Of a stretch of DNA of 23,957 nt, positions 7,699 to 15,677 are shown piece after piece. A program made the position numbers and the translations under genes. The stretch is from the NCBI GenBank assembly GCA_913052545.1, contig CAJXEF010000010.1, positions 1 through 23,957 of the forward strand. The letters are read 5' to 3'. Below the pieces are notes generated by a model. The model ran no database searches, was not told the DNA's origin, and worked only from the letters and a program-made list of their open reading frames with translations. How positions within the stretch are numbered: position 1 is the first letter of the stretch; each line of letters begins with the position of its first letter. This DNA comes from an uncultured Chloroflexota bacterium (lineage in GTDB: Bacteria; Chloroflexota; Dehalococcoidia; UBA3495).

Positions 7699-9339
7699 AT
7701 GACACAGCCGACGGAGACCTTTAATCAACCTCATACGAATATTGAGCTCGATTATGATGCGATTGTAGTAGGTGCAGGTATAGCTGGACTATATCAGTTA
7801 TATAAACTCAGAGAGATCGGGATGAAGGTTCGCCTTTTTGAGGCGGGTACAGGGGTAGGTGGCACTTGGTATTGGAATCGCTACCCGGGTGCCCGGTTTG
7901 ATTCGGAAAGTTATTCGTACGCATACTCCTTTTCACAAGAACTTCTTGACGAGTGGGATTGGTCGGAGCATTTCGCATCACAGCCTGAAATACTTCGATA
8001 TCTTCAACATGTCGCCGATAAATTTGACTTGATCAAGGACATCCAATTTTCAAGTGATGTCCAATCAGCCCTCTATGACGATAACACACGGAGTTGGAAA
8101 ATCCGATTACAGGATGGAAGTTGTTATAGAAGCAGGTTTCTCATTACAGGTATTGGGCTGCTATCTCAGCCCGTTCTCCCTAAAATCAAAGGAATTGAAT
8201 CTTTCAAAGGGGAGGCTTTTCACACATCTCGATGGCCCCATACTCCTGTCAGGTTAGTTGGTAAAAGGGTTGCAGTTATCGGCACGGGAGCGTCAGGAGT
8301 ACAAGTAATCCAAGAGATATCCAAAGATGTCGGTCATCTTACGGTTTTCCAGCGTAGACCTAACTGGTGTGCTCCTCTTCACAATTCAAGTATTGAACCT
8401 GAAGAGATGAGAGCCATCAGGGCTGGTTATAAAGAAATGTTTGAGCTTTGTGACCAAACACTGGCAGGGTTCCTGCATACAGCCGACGCTAGAGGCACTT
8501 TTGAAGTTACAGAAGAAGAGCGATGTGCTTTTTGGGAACACCTGTATGCAAGTAAAGGCTTTGGCGTGTGGCAAGGAAATTTTAAGGATGTATTAACGGA
8601 CCCTGAGGCTAATGCGGCCATGTCAGATTTCATAGCTAATAAAATTCAGGGAAGAGTGCGGGATCCTAAAGTGGCTGAGAAACTAATTCCGAAAGATCAT
8701 GGGTTTGGGACTAGGCGTGTCCCCCTTGAAACCAAATATTACGAATCATACAATCGAGGAAATGTTGAACTTATCGATATCAGTGAAACTCCTATTGAGC
8801 GGATTACTCCTACAGGAATTTTAACTACTGACAAAGAATTTGAATTTGACCTGATAATTTATGCGACCGGATTTAATGCAATATTGGGTAGCTATAATCG
8901 AATAGATGTTACGGGTGTTCATGGACGCAAATTAAAAGAGCAATGGCAAGAAGAGTTATCGACTTTCTTAGGGCTCCAAATTAATAATTTTCCTAACCTG
9001 TTTATGATCCTAGGGCCGCATGCTTTGTTAGGGAATAATCCTCGGAGTATTGAATACAACGTCGAATGGATAACGAACTTAATTCAGTATATGAATGAAA
9101 GATCTCTAACATGTGCGGAAGCGACACCAGAAGCCGTTGACAGCTGGTACCAATACGTATTGGAACAAGGTGAAGGACTTTTATCCAATCAAGTTGATTC
9201 TTGGATGACTGGAATCAACAGTAACCTTGAGGGTCGTCAGAAGAGGATCATAGCCCGATATAGCGGCAGCCAGCATTCTTATAGAAAGCGTTGTAATGAG
9301 GTGGTAGAGAGTGGATACGCCGAGCTAAATCTGATGTGA
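7699..9339 (+). CDS. Flavin-containing Baeyer-Villiger monooxygenase
   Basis: 546 residues, the usual size for a type I BVMO of the cyclohexanone or phenylacetone monooxygenase group, which uses FAD, NADPH and O2 to turn ketones into esters or lactones. Visible motifs: GAGIAG at 25-30 (FAD Rossmann site), GGTWYWNRYPGARFDSES (flavin domain), the Baeyer-Villiger fingerprint FKGEAFHTSRWP at 169-180, GTGASG at 195-200 (NADPH), GFGTRRVPLETKYYE, and YATGFN. SD AGGAAA (7689-7694) precedes ATG 7699. It converges on the sulfatase gene. Adjacent lactone-type hydrolases and a retro-Claisen-type hydrolase further on fit alicyclic ketone breakdown, but the substrate is not determined by sequence. Confidence 0.94.
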   Translation: MTQPTETFNQPHTNIELDYDAIVVGAGIAGLYQLYKLREIGMKVRLFEAGTGVGGTWYWNRYPGARFDSESYSYAYSFSQELLDEWDWSEHFASQPEILRYLQHVADKFDLIKDIQFSSDVQSALYDDNTRSWKIRLQDGSCYRSRFLITGIGLLSQPVLPKIKGIESFKGEAFHTSRWPHTPVRLVGKRVAVIGTGASGVQVIQEISKDVGHLTVFQRRPNWCAPLHNSSIEPEEMRAIRAGYKEMFELCDQTLAGFLHTADARGTFEVTEEERCAFWEHLYASKGFGVWQGNFKDVLTDPEANAAMSDFIANKIQGRVRDPKVAEKLIPKDHGFGTRRVPLETKYYESYNRGNVELIDISETPIERITPTGILTTDKEFEFDLIIYATGFNAILGSYNRIDVTGVHGRKLKEQWQEELSTFLGLQINNFPNLFMILGPHALLGNNPRSIEYNVEWITNLIQYMNERSLTCAEATPEAVDSWYQYVLEQGEGLLSNQVDSWMTGINSNLEGRQKRIIARYSGSQHSYRKRCNEVVESGYAELNLM

Positions 9340-9420
9340 CGACTCAATCTGCCTATCGGACCGAGTTGTCCTGAACAGCGCTCCATGCCGATCCCGAAGT
9401 TTTAACCTGGCCTTTAGATT

Positions 9421-10908
9421 TTATACATCTGGTAGAGAAGCGGTGTCTCCTGTACGGTTCTGCCATATACGTACTCGAGCTACCATATCCCTAATTCGAT
9501 CCTTATGCTCGGTAAGTTCGAATAGGTTGTTCTCTTCATATGGGTCGGAATTGAGGTCAAACAATTCATTTTGATCCCCAGTGCATAGGTTCAATTTCCA
9601 GCGATCGCAGATAATAGATCTCCACATGGAGTGGTTCATGCGGTCGATTTCGACCGTTGCTTGTCCTCGGTCAAAATGTCCTTCCCGTATTCCGTTCCAT
9701 TCTATAACCACGTCGTTACCGTCTAGGCTCTCTTTACCTTCTAGTACTGCCAGACGGCTTTCGCCGTGGAGATGGGATGGAATTTGTTGTCCTAACAAAT
9801 CTAGTATTGTAGGAACAAGGTCGATGTGACTGAAGCTGCCGCCGATTTCTATCTGGGACGACGATAGAGCGGGTATGGCCATCAATAATGGAACTCGCGC
9901 CGATTCTTCGTAAAAAGATCTTTTCTCAAGTATCCCGTGATCTCCTAATAAGTCACCATGATCACTAGTAAATATGATAATAGTGTCGTCGCTAAGGCCA
10001 GCGTTTTCCAATGCACTCGTGATTTTGCCTACCATTTGATCGACTAAGGATATGGTTCCAAAATAATGAGCCCTGAGGCTCCGCCATCCCGATTCGGTGG
10101 TAACGTCTTCGCCTACAGCTGCCCATGTGGTCATGTAACTGTCCTGGCTTGGGTCACCACCCTCCATATATTGCAGATAATATTCTGCTTTTACCCTGTT
10201 GAGTAGTGACACATTCTCGGGCTTTTTTAAGAAAGTTGGACCGACGGGAAGATCGTTGGGATCATATGTATCTTGCATAGATCCGATGTAAGGCGAGTGT
10301 GGTTCAACACAACTTACGTACATTACAAAAGGTTGTTTTTTGTTTTCTTCAATGAACTCTGCAGCTCTGTCTCCCAAGTATGGAGCCATTTGAAATTCGG
10401 AAGGATAGGAAACCAGGTTACTGTGGCTAAAAGTGTCTATTTCTCCAGCGGGTCTATCGGGAGAGAATCCGTTATCTACGAGATGTTGATGATAATCGCT
10501 TCTATTTGATAGTGGTCCACCACGAGTGAACCTGCCTTTATAGCCATCTTCTGTGCTAACCCATTTGCTGAAGCCATGTTGGGGAGTATCGCCGTGTCCC
10601 AAATGCCACTTACCAAAGTAACCGCAGAGGTAATCAGGTGAAACCATTTCCGCGATTGCATGGATGTCTTCAGACAACTCAATCCCATTAAGAACTGGCC
10701 CCGCTCTATGCGGATAAAGTCCAGTCATTATTGAAGCTCTTGATGGTGTGCAGACAGGTTGTGTTACGTAGGCATTACGGAATATGAAGCTTTGGAGGGC
10801 CAGTTTATTTAGATTGGGAGTTTTGATCCAATCATTGCCGTAACATGCCATCGTATCCTGGCGCTGTTGATCGCTAAAAATGAACACTAGATTAGGTTTC
10901 TTTGGCAT
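9421..10908 (-). CDS. Type I (formylglycine) sulfatase, arylsulfatase A-like S1 family
   Basis: A 495-residue sulfatase that removes sulfate from an organic ester after its active-site Cys is converted to formylglycine. The motif CTPSRASIMTG starts at C53 (C-x-P-S-R type). Metal and catalytic residues are in FSDQQ (D13, Q14), GKWHLGHG and TSDHGDLLGDHG; KRSFYEESARVPL follows. No signal peptide is present, so the enzyme is predicted to be cytoplasmic and would act on an imported sulfate ester. Its maturation enzyme lies 41 bp upstream on the same strand. ATG 10908 begins MPKKPNLVFIFSDQQ as in the family. The substrate is unknown. Confidence 0.94.
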   Translation of the reverse strand: MPKKPNLVFIFSDQQRQDTMACYGNDWIKTPNLNKLALQSFIFRNAYVTQPVCTPSRASIMTGLYPHRAGPVLNGIELSEDIHAIAEMVSPDYLCGYFGKWHLGHGDTPQHGFSKWVSTEDGYKGRFTRGGPLSNRSDYHQHLVDNGFSPDRPAGEIDTFSHSNLVSYPSEFQMAPYLGDRAAEFIEENKKQPFVMYVSCVEPHSPYIGSMQDTYDPNDLPVGPTFLKKPENVSLLNRVKAEYYLQYMEGGDPSQDSYMTTWAAVGEDVTTESGWRSLRAHYFGTISLVDQMVGKITSALENAGLSDDTIIIFTSDHGDLLGDHGILEKRSFYEESARVPLLMAIPALSSSQIEIGGSFSHIDLVPTILDLLGQQIPSHLHGESRLAVLEGKESLDGNDVVIEWNGIREGHFDRGQATVEIDRMNHSMWRSIICDRWKLNLCTGDQNELFDLNSDPYEENNLFELTEHKDRIRDMVARVRIWQNRTGDTASLPDV

Positions 10909-10949
10909 TTGGTTTCTCTCCCGATAATGTGATGATTCTTATAGATGAT

Positions 10950-11918
10950 TCAGTTGATATCTTGAACACATCTGAACCCTAGGTTTCCAGTGGAACTGTC
11001 TGGTGTATTGGAACTCCTAGCAGATACTCTGTATCGATCACAGTATGACTGGTGGCATAAGTATGAGCCACCCCGCATGCTCTTAGTTGTACCTCCTAGT
11101 GGACCTTTGGGATTGTCGTGGATTGACTCCTTCGATTGAGGCATACTAAACCAATCGGAACACCATTCCCAGACATTTCCAACCATGTTATATAAGCCGT
11201 AAGGGTTCGGTTTAAAACTTTCAACTGGTGCAGTGGCTACATAGCCGTCCTCGACTGTGTTGTGGTCAGGGAAATCTCCCTGCCAAATATTGCATAGGTG
11301 TTCTCCGTTTGGCGTTAGATCATCTCCCCATGGATATGTTTTCTGCTCTAGACCCCCACGAGCAGCATATTCCCATTCAGATTCCGTTGGTAACCGTTTG
11401 CCAGCCCAGTTGCTATAAGCAACTGCATCATTCCAAGAAATGTGGACCACTGGATGATTTTTGCGCTTGTTTATGTTCGACCCTGGACCCTCAGGGTGCC
11501 GCCAACTGGCTTTTCTAACGACCCACCACCAAGGTGTTTCTTGAGGTGCCTGGCTCACAGAGCTGGCTACGCTTTTTGGAATCAGAATATGAAACACAAA
11601 TGACCAGCCGTACTGTTCCGCTTCAGTTACATAACCGGTATCTTTGATAAAATCTAGAAACTGTGTGTTAGTAACAGAGCAGGTATCTATAAAAAATGAA
11701 TCTAGTTTGACCGGTCGAGATGGACCTTCGCCGTCACCCGAGTATCCTGATTTGCCATTATTCCCCATAATAAATATCCCACCCTGTATAAGTGCCATTT
11801 TGCGGGGAGTTTCATTGTTGGATATGGGTTTACGGAGGTTCTGCCTTTCTATTTGTAGATAAGAATCGGTTGTGTTTCGGTTAGGAGTACAGCAAGGTGA
11901 TCTACTGATACTCGTCAT
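10950..11918 (-). CDS. Formylglycine-generating enzyme (sulfatase-modifying factor, FGE/SUMF1 family)
   Basis: Copper- and O2-dependent enzyme that oxidises the CxPSR cysteine of sulfatases to formylglycine. The catalytic pair is visible at C288 and C293 in YLCHQSYCDRYR (numbering from the ATG at 11918), followed by ARSSNTPDSSTGNLGFR. Upstream motifs are GGIFIMG, VTNTQFLDFI, HPVVHISWNDAVAY, RLPTESEWEYAARGG, YPWGDD and NMVGNVWEWCSDW. The N-terminus carries SPCCTPNR, a Cys-Cys-Pro element seen in FGE homologues, which supports the ATG at 11918 or earlier; a GTG at 11978 would add 20 residues but has no SD. It sits 41 bp ahead of the sulfatase, so the two form a maturation pair. No export signal. 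Confidence 0.94.
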   Translation of the reverse strand: MTSISRSPCCTPNRNTTDSYLQIERQNLRKPISNNETPRKMALIQGGIFIMGNNGKSGYSGDGEGPSRPVKLDSFFIDTCSVTNTQFLDFIKDTGYVTEAEQYGWSFVFHILIPKSVASSVSQAPQETPWWWVVRKASWRHPEGPGSNINKRKNHPVVHISWNDAVAYSNWAGKRLPTESEWEYAARGGLEQKTYPWGDDLTPNGEHLCNIWQGDFPDHNTVEDGYVATAPVESFKPNPYGLYNMVGNVWEWCSDWFSMPQSKESIHDNPKGPLGGTTKSMRGGSYLCHQSYCDRYRVSARSSNTPDSSTGNLGFRCVQDIN

Positions 11919-12276
11919 AAGGCACCCTATGCATGTAGATTCAAGTATGATAACACTATTTTTCACAGTCTTTGACACTCTGGTTCAAGAATGGATAATC
12001 AGTATTATGTTTCAGTAAAGGAGAGATAGTATCGTCTACCGGTTATATTTTAAAAATGTAAAGTGATCAAGGAGGAGTAAAACAATCTACAAAGAACTGC
12101 TGCGGGAGTTTGAGATATCAGAATAGATTTTCGATTAGGTCATCGTGTGGATTTGATCCAAGGAAATAGCCGGTTAACCAGATCCAATAGTAGGAAGTGA
12201 GCTATTAAGGCGGTTGATTACATCGGGGACAGCATGGATAATGTTCCAATGGGAAGGAGCCACATGCAGCTTGTTG

Positions 12277-12303
12277 AAATACTAAATCGCACATTTAGTA
12301 TTT
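12277..12303. repeat. Perfect 11-bp inverted repeat (hairpin or operator)
   Basis: AAATACTAAAT (12277-12287), 5-nt loop CGCAC, ATTTAGTATTT (12293-12303). The arms match exactly. The position about 107 bp before the hydrolase start and the low GC make it more like an operator or attenuator than a strong terminator. Confidence 0.7.
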
Positions 12304-12343
12304 TAAGTCTCGTGTTCCTGTAATAATTATCAATGCGCCGGTC

Positions 12344-12373
12344 TTAAGATGCCCCCTTTTGTTTAGATATAAA
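12344..12373 (+). promoter_or_regulatory. Possible promoter of the Cys-nucleophile hydrolase gene
   Basis: TTAAGA (12344-12349) and TATAAA (12368-12373), 18 bp apart, with the translation start at 12410. The -35 is only partly matching. Confidence 0.35.
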
Positions 12374-12409
12374 GCCGAAATCGGGCCTTATTAATGGAGG
12401 ATAGGAGTT

Positions 12410-13159
12410 ATGCCGTTCTACGAAAGAGAATCTACCCGCATATATTACGAAGAAGTTGGATCTGGTTTCCCGTTATTGGTTGTCCCTGGTGGTGGCCTTA
12501 ATTCGGTAATGTCGTCTTTGGAAACCGCTCACCCTTTCAATCCAATGGAGACGTATAAAAATGACTTTCGTTGCATCGCTTCGGATCTTAGAAACGCTCC
12601 TCTTGGGCAATCCAGCGGACCACTAGAGATCGATCGGCCTTGGGAGGCTTATTCAGATGATCATATTGGACTCATGGATCATCTAGGAATACGACAATTT
12701 GGAGTCATTGGGTTCTGCATAGCTGGTCCCATGATCCTTAATCTGCTTAGCAGGGTGCCAGATCGTATTGTTGCCGCCGCTTTGATGCAGCCCAGTGGAT
12801 TTAGGCCCGAGTTGCCAGATATTTTCTACCAAAATAATATAACGGGTTGGGGGCCACCACTTTGCGAAAAACGTCCTGAAATTACAATGGACATGGTCCA
12901 TAATTTCTTGACCAGTATGTATACGGACCGCGCTGACTTTGTTTTTACGGTTTCACGTGAATTTGTGGGGTCAATGCAGACACCGATTTTAATAGCTCCG
13001 GACGACGTGCCGGCTCATCCGTACGAGAGGGCTATGGAAGTAGCAGGCTTAGCGCCAAACTCGGAAGTAACTATATATCCTTGGAAAGACTCACAAGCCC
13101 ACATAGATGAGGCAGTTGAGCATGCCAGAAGATTTCTCAAGAGTCACTCACCGGTCTAA
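12410..13159 (+). CDS. Alpha/beta-hydrolase with cysteine at the nucleophile elbow
   Basis: 249 residues, cytoplasmic, alpha/beta-hydrolase fold. VVPGGG at 24-29 is the oxyanion region, and the nucleophile elbow reads GFCIAG (101-106), placing C103 where most relatives have Ser. D198/D199 and H231 (SQAHIDE) complete a likely Cys-Asp/Glu-His triad, as in dienelactone hydrolases, although overall the protein looks closer to the general hydrolase group than to that family. GGAGG at 12396-12400 sets ATG 12410. It is a single gene converging on the zur-like gene. It may cleave lactones or C-C bonds, or be inactive toward esters; the substrate is unknown. Confidence 0.82.
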   Translation: MPFYERESTRIYYEEVGSGFPLLVVPGGGLNSVMSSLETAHPFNPMETYKNDFRCIASDLRNAPLGQSSGPLEIDRPWEAYSDDHIGLMDHLGIRQFGVIGFCIAGPMILNLLSRVPDRIVAAALMQPSGFRPELPDIFYQNNITGWGPPLCEKRPEITMDMVHNFLTSMYTDRADFVFTVSREFVGSMQTPILIAPDDVPAHPYERAMEVAGLAPNSEVTIYPWKDSQAHIDEAVEHARRFLKSHSPV

Positions 13160-13277
13160 CTATTGGTAGGGTGAATGGTAAATTAGGGTAGGCCTGTAGT
13201 GTCAATCCCATATGCGTTGTTGCACGTTGATCACTTCATGATCCACTGATTAAAATAGGATAGCCGCAATGATATAT

Positions 13278-13742
13278 CTAGTTGATTAGCTTTTCTTTAC
13301 ACGGTACACACAGGCTCATAAGTTCAAGAGAATGTGAGATAACAGAAATCGAATGTTCGGCCTCTATACGCTGGATTTCTAGAGCCAAATCCTGCTCTAG
13401 CTGTGGGTCTATTTCAAAATCCGTTATAGAGTCACAATTGCCGCAGAAAATATGATGGTGATGTCTGCTATCACTGGTGATTAACTCAATAACTTTGGCA
13501 TTTTCGGGTGTTGTGAATTCTTCAATCAATCCACAATCTCGAAGGTCGTTTATTACCCGGTAAAGCGAGGAGAGGGCCAGCTTACCCCGGGACAATCTCA
13601 CGACCTGGTCTACTGTTAGTGGGCGTTTTTCTTTCAACAATAGCCCTACCAAAATCAATCGTGGCTTGGTTATTGACACATTTTTCGAAGCAAGCAAGCT
13701 TTTTGAGTCTTGCTCTGTGGGCCGTTTTATCTTAGAGGCCAT
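13278..13742 (-). CDS. zur: Fur-family metalloregulator, probably Zur
   Basis: A 154-residue winged-helix repressor. Family features in order: TKPRLILVGLLLKEKRPLTVDQ (DNA-binding domain), SSLYRVINDLRDCGLIEEF (recognition region), HHHHIFCGNC with H94-H97, and the structural zinc cysteines C100, C103, C145 and C148. The Fur-family call is firm. Zinc specificity is inferred because the gene is divergent from a zinc-type ABC importer and shares its intergenic region. There is no SD before ATG 13742. A minus-strand -10 TAATAT (complement of 13749-13754) would start transcription at or next to this ATG, so the mRNA may be leaderless. Alternatives are Fur or Mur. Confidence 0.85.
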   Translation of the reverse strand: MASKIKRPTEQDSKSLLASKNVSITKPRLILVGLLLKEKRPLTVDQVVRLSRGKLALSSLYRVINDLRDCGLIEEFTTPENAKVIELITSDSRHHHHIFCGNCDSITDFEIDPQLEQDLALEIQRIEAEHSISVISHSLELMSLCVPCKEKLIN

Positions 13743-13769
13743 ATCGACATATTAACAAATAATCAAGGA

Positions 13770-13798
13770 TTGACACAACTTTAATTGAGAGTTATTCT
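13770..13798 (+). promoter_or_regulatory. Promoter of the zinc importer operon
   Basis: TTGACA (13770-13775), 17-bp spacer and TATTCT (13793-13798). Start predicted near 13805, 35 nt ahead of the znuA ATG. The -10 lies inside a metalloregulator-like palindrome. Confidence 0.7.
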
Positions 13799-13800
13799 CA
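13786..13800. promoter_or_regulatory. Fur/Zur-type operator (7-1-7 palindrome)
   Basis: TGAGAGT-T-ATTCTCA, arms matching at 6 of 7 positions, in the style of Fur-superfamily boxes. It covers the -10 of the importer promoter, where bound repressor would block polymerase. A weaker related copy, CAGGAAT-G-ATTCTCG, is at 13813-13827, centred 27 bp downstream. Confidence 0.65.
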
Positions 13801-13839
13801 TTGAGCAAAAAACAGGAATGATTCTCGTTCTCAATCCAA

Positions 13840-14835
13840 ATGCTAGGAAATCAAAGGTTGTATAAACTGTCTTCTGCGGGCATTTTTAGTCTTGCCTTGT
13901 CTCTAATATTATTGGTCGCTTGTCATGGAATCGATTCTACGAAAATACCCGTGGCAGTTGACACTGATTCAGGGATTCCTGAGCATTTACAATTACAAGT
14001 TATGGCTACTACACCTATCGTAACAGATTGGATAAATCAGATTGCGGCCCCGAGAATAATTGCTAAGTCAATTGTCCCATATAACGTAGATCCTCATTCT
14101 TACCACCCAGGTGCCAAGGATATAGCGAGGATTACAGAATCGGATTTAATTATTGGAATTGGATCAGGATATGAAAGTAAATGGTTAACCGATTTATTAA
14201 AAACCCATCCTAATATAAGACATATAGAACTTGTAGAATTCATACCGCTACTGGACCATGTTAAGGACGATAATCACGAAATTACTCATGGAAAGAAGCA
14301 TGGTAATCAGGATCCACATTTCTGGTTTGACCCCACAAAAGTGGCAAGTGCGGTCGAAGTAATATCTAGGGAATTATGTATCGTTGATCTTGGCGGACAA
14401 GATCATTACCTAATGCAATCCGAAAAGTATTTGATAGAGCTTAATGAGCTAGATGATTATATCCATAGGACATTGGCTGCTGTTCCTGATGATAGGCGAG
14501 CCTTCATGACTGGGCACCAATCCCTTGGGTACCTCAATAATCGCTACCATCTCAATGCTATGGAATCTGTTATACCTAATGTGGGCCTGGAGGCTGGTTT
14601 GACCCCTGAAGCGTTAGTAAACGCAGTGCAATTTATAAAGACTCATGATGTGAAGGTAGTATTCCTTGAGGAAAGTTATGCTGATAAATCGGTGAGAGCT
14701 GTGGCTGATGAAACCGGGGTTCGAATAGCTCGAGGATTAAATGTCGAGACGTTGTCTGGCCTGAATCAAACCTACATAGACTTTATGGAAAATAATATTG
14801 GGATTCTCGCTGATAATCTGATGGCGGTCCCGTAG
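13840..14835 (+). CDS. znuA: Zinc ABC transporter substrate-binding lipoprotein
   Basis: Captures metal outside the cell and hands it to the permease. 331 residues with a lipoprotein signal peptide: basic/polar start, hydrophobic 13-27, lipobox LVAC with C28 as lipidation site. Cluster A-I metal ligands are visible: H86 (DPHSYHP), H160 (QDPHFWFDP), H226 (TGHQSLGY) and the acidic region around E278-D290. His at the third site rather than Glu favours zinc over manganese. A short His-rich loop (H140, H146, H150, H154) precedes the second ligand, as in ZnuA. The ATG at 13840 has no clear SD; an in-frame TTG at 13858 with upstream AGGAAA is a possible alternative. First gene of the importer operon. 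Confidence 0.92.
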   Translation: MLGNQRLYKLSSAGIFSLALSLILLVACHGIDSTKIPVAVDTDSGIPEHLQLQVMATTPIVTDWINQIAAPRIIAKSIVPYNVDPHSYHPGAKDIARITESDLIIGIGSGYESKWLTDLLKTHPNIRHIELVEFIPLLDHVKDDNHEITHGKKHGNQDPHFWFDPTKVASAVEVISRELCIVDLGGQDHYLMQSEKYLIELNELDDYIHRTLAAVPDDRRAFMTGHQSLGYLNNRYHLNAMESVIPNVGLEAGLTPEALVNAVQFIKTHDVKVVFLEESYADKSVRAVADETGVRIARGLNVETLSGLNQTYIDFMENNIGILADNLMAVP

Positions 14836-14894
14836 GGATTATCTGTCATTGTATATTAACGTAAATTTATTGAGCTAATTCTTAAGGAGATTCG

Positions 14895-15677
14895 ATGCCA
14901 TATAAAGCATCTGACGGCTTAAATGTTTGCATACTATGCAATGAGGTTTGTGTTGAATTTGGAAATGTTCTAGTTCTTGATGAAGTCTCTTTCTCAATTC
15001 CTAGAGGGGTGCTTACGGGCGTAGTTGGGCCAAATGGGGGAGGAAAAAGCACGTTATTCAATGCTTTAGCGGGATTACAAGGAATAGCTCATGGAGAAAT
15101 CTCGGTGAACGGTTTACCTCCAGGTGCTTCTAGGGGAACGATAAGTTATGTTCCTCAACGTGAAATGGTTAATTGGAGATTTCCCTTATCGGTAAAAGAC
15201 GTGGTCGCATTGGGTACTATAAATAAAGGTTCTATATTCCGGAAATATTGGTTTTCTGATAATGGAAAGGTTGAAGAAGCACTACGAAAAGTGGGTATGT
15301 GGGATAGTAGAGATGATTTGGTTTCTAATCTTTCTGGTGGACAGCGTCAGAGAACTTTTATCGCCCGCGCTCTTACGCAGGAAGCTGAGATACTGCTACT
15401 CGACGAGGCGTTCAGCGGTGTAGATATAGCTTCTCAAGAAGGCGTAATAGACGTTTTAAGAGATCTCAGGGACGAAGGTACGACCATACTGATGGCTACC
15501 CACGATTTAAATAACCTATCAGATAGGTTTGATGAGGTACTTTGCCTTAACAGGCATGTTTGTGCCCATGGAAAACCTGAATCAGTATTTACTGAAGAAG
15601 TACTCACTGAGCTTTACGGTTCCCACGGAGAAATGTTTGCCGAACATCGAATTGGACATCATGATCATGTGGATTGA
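14895..15677 (+). CDS. znuC: Zinc/metal ABC transporter ATP-binding protein
   Basis: Cytoplasmic ATPase of the importer, 260 residues. Walker A GPNGGGKST (45-53), Q-loop in YVPQRE, signature LSGGQRQR, Walker B ILLLDEAFSGVD, and the switch His in ATHDL. The C-terminus ends HRIGHHDHVD, a short His cluster that may be fortuitous or bind metal. AAGGAGA (14884-14890) precedes ATG 14895. Its last codons overlap the permease start. Metal specificity comes from the binding protein next door. Confidence 0.93.
   Translation: MPYKASDGLNVCILCNEVCVEFGNVLVLDEVSFSIPRGVLTGVVGPNGGGKSTLFNALAGLQGIAHGEISVNGLPPGASRGTISYVPQREMVNWRFPLSVKDVVALGTINKGSIFRKYWFSDNGKVEEALRKVGMWDSRDDLVSNLSGGQRQRTFIARALTQEAEILLLDEAFSGVDIASQEGVIDVLRDLRDEGTTILMATHDLNNLSDRFDEVLCLNRHVCAHGKPESVFTEEVLTELYGSHGEMFAEHRIGHHDHVD

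Larger units (their letters stand above)
11919..12409. other. Intergenic region between divergent FGE and alpha/beta-hydrolase genes
   Basis: About 490 bp without a convincing gene. It holds an isolated AAGGAGGAG (12069-12077) with no ATG/GTG/TTG at proper distance, an AT-rich perfect inverted repeat (12277-12303), a possible promoter for the downstream gene (12344-12373) and the SD GGAGG at 12396-12400. The rest shows no recognisable RNA or protein. It could contain a decayed gene or a regulatory leader. Confidence 0.5.

Noticed and set aside
12235..12324. 29-codon ORF spanning the inverted repeat
   Set aside because: No SD and no similarity; the frame over the palindrome is likely chance.
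13229..13243. Short palindrome GATCA...TGATC between convergent genes
   Set aside because: Only 5-bp arms without a U tract; too weak to call a terminator.
15529..15666. Longer N-terminus for the metal permease
   Set aside because: It overlaps the ATPase gene in another frame and is hydrophilic and non-conserved; the family start is at 15661 or 15667.
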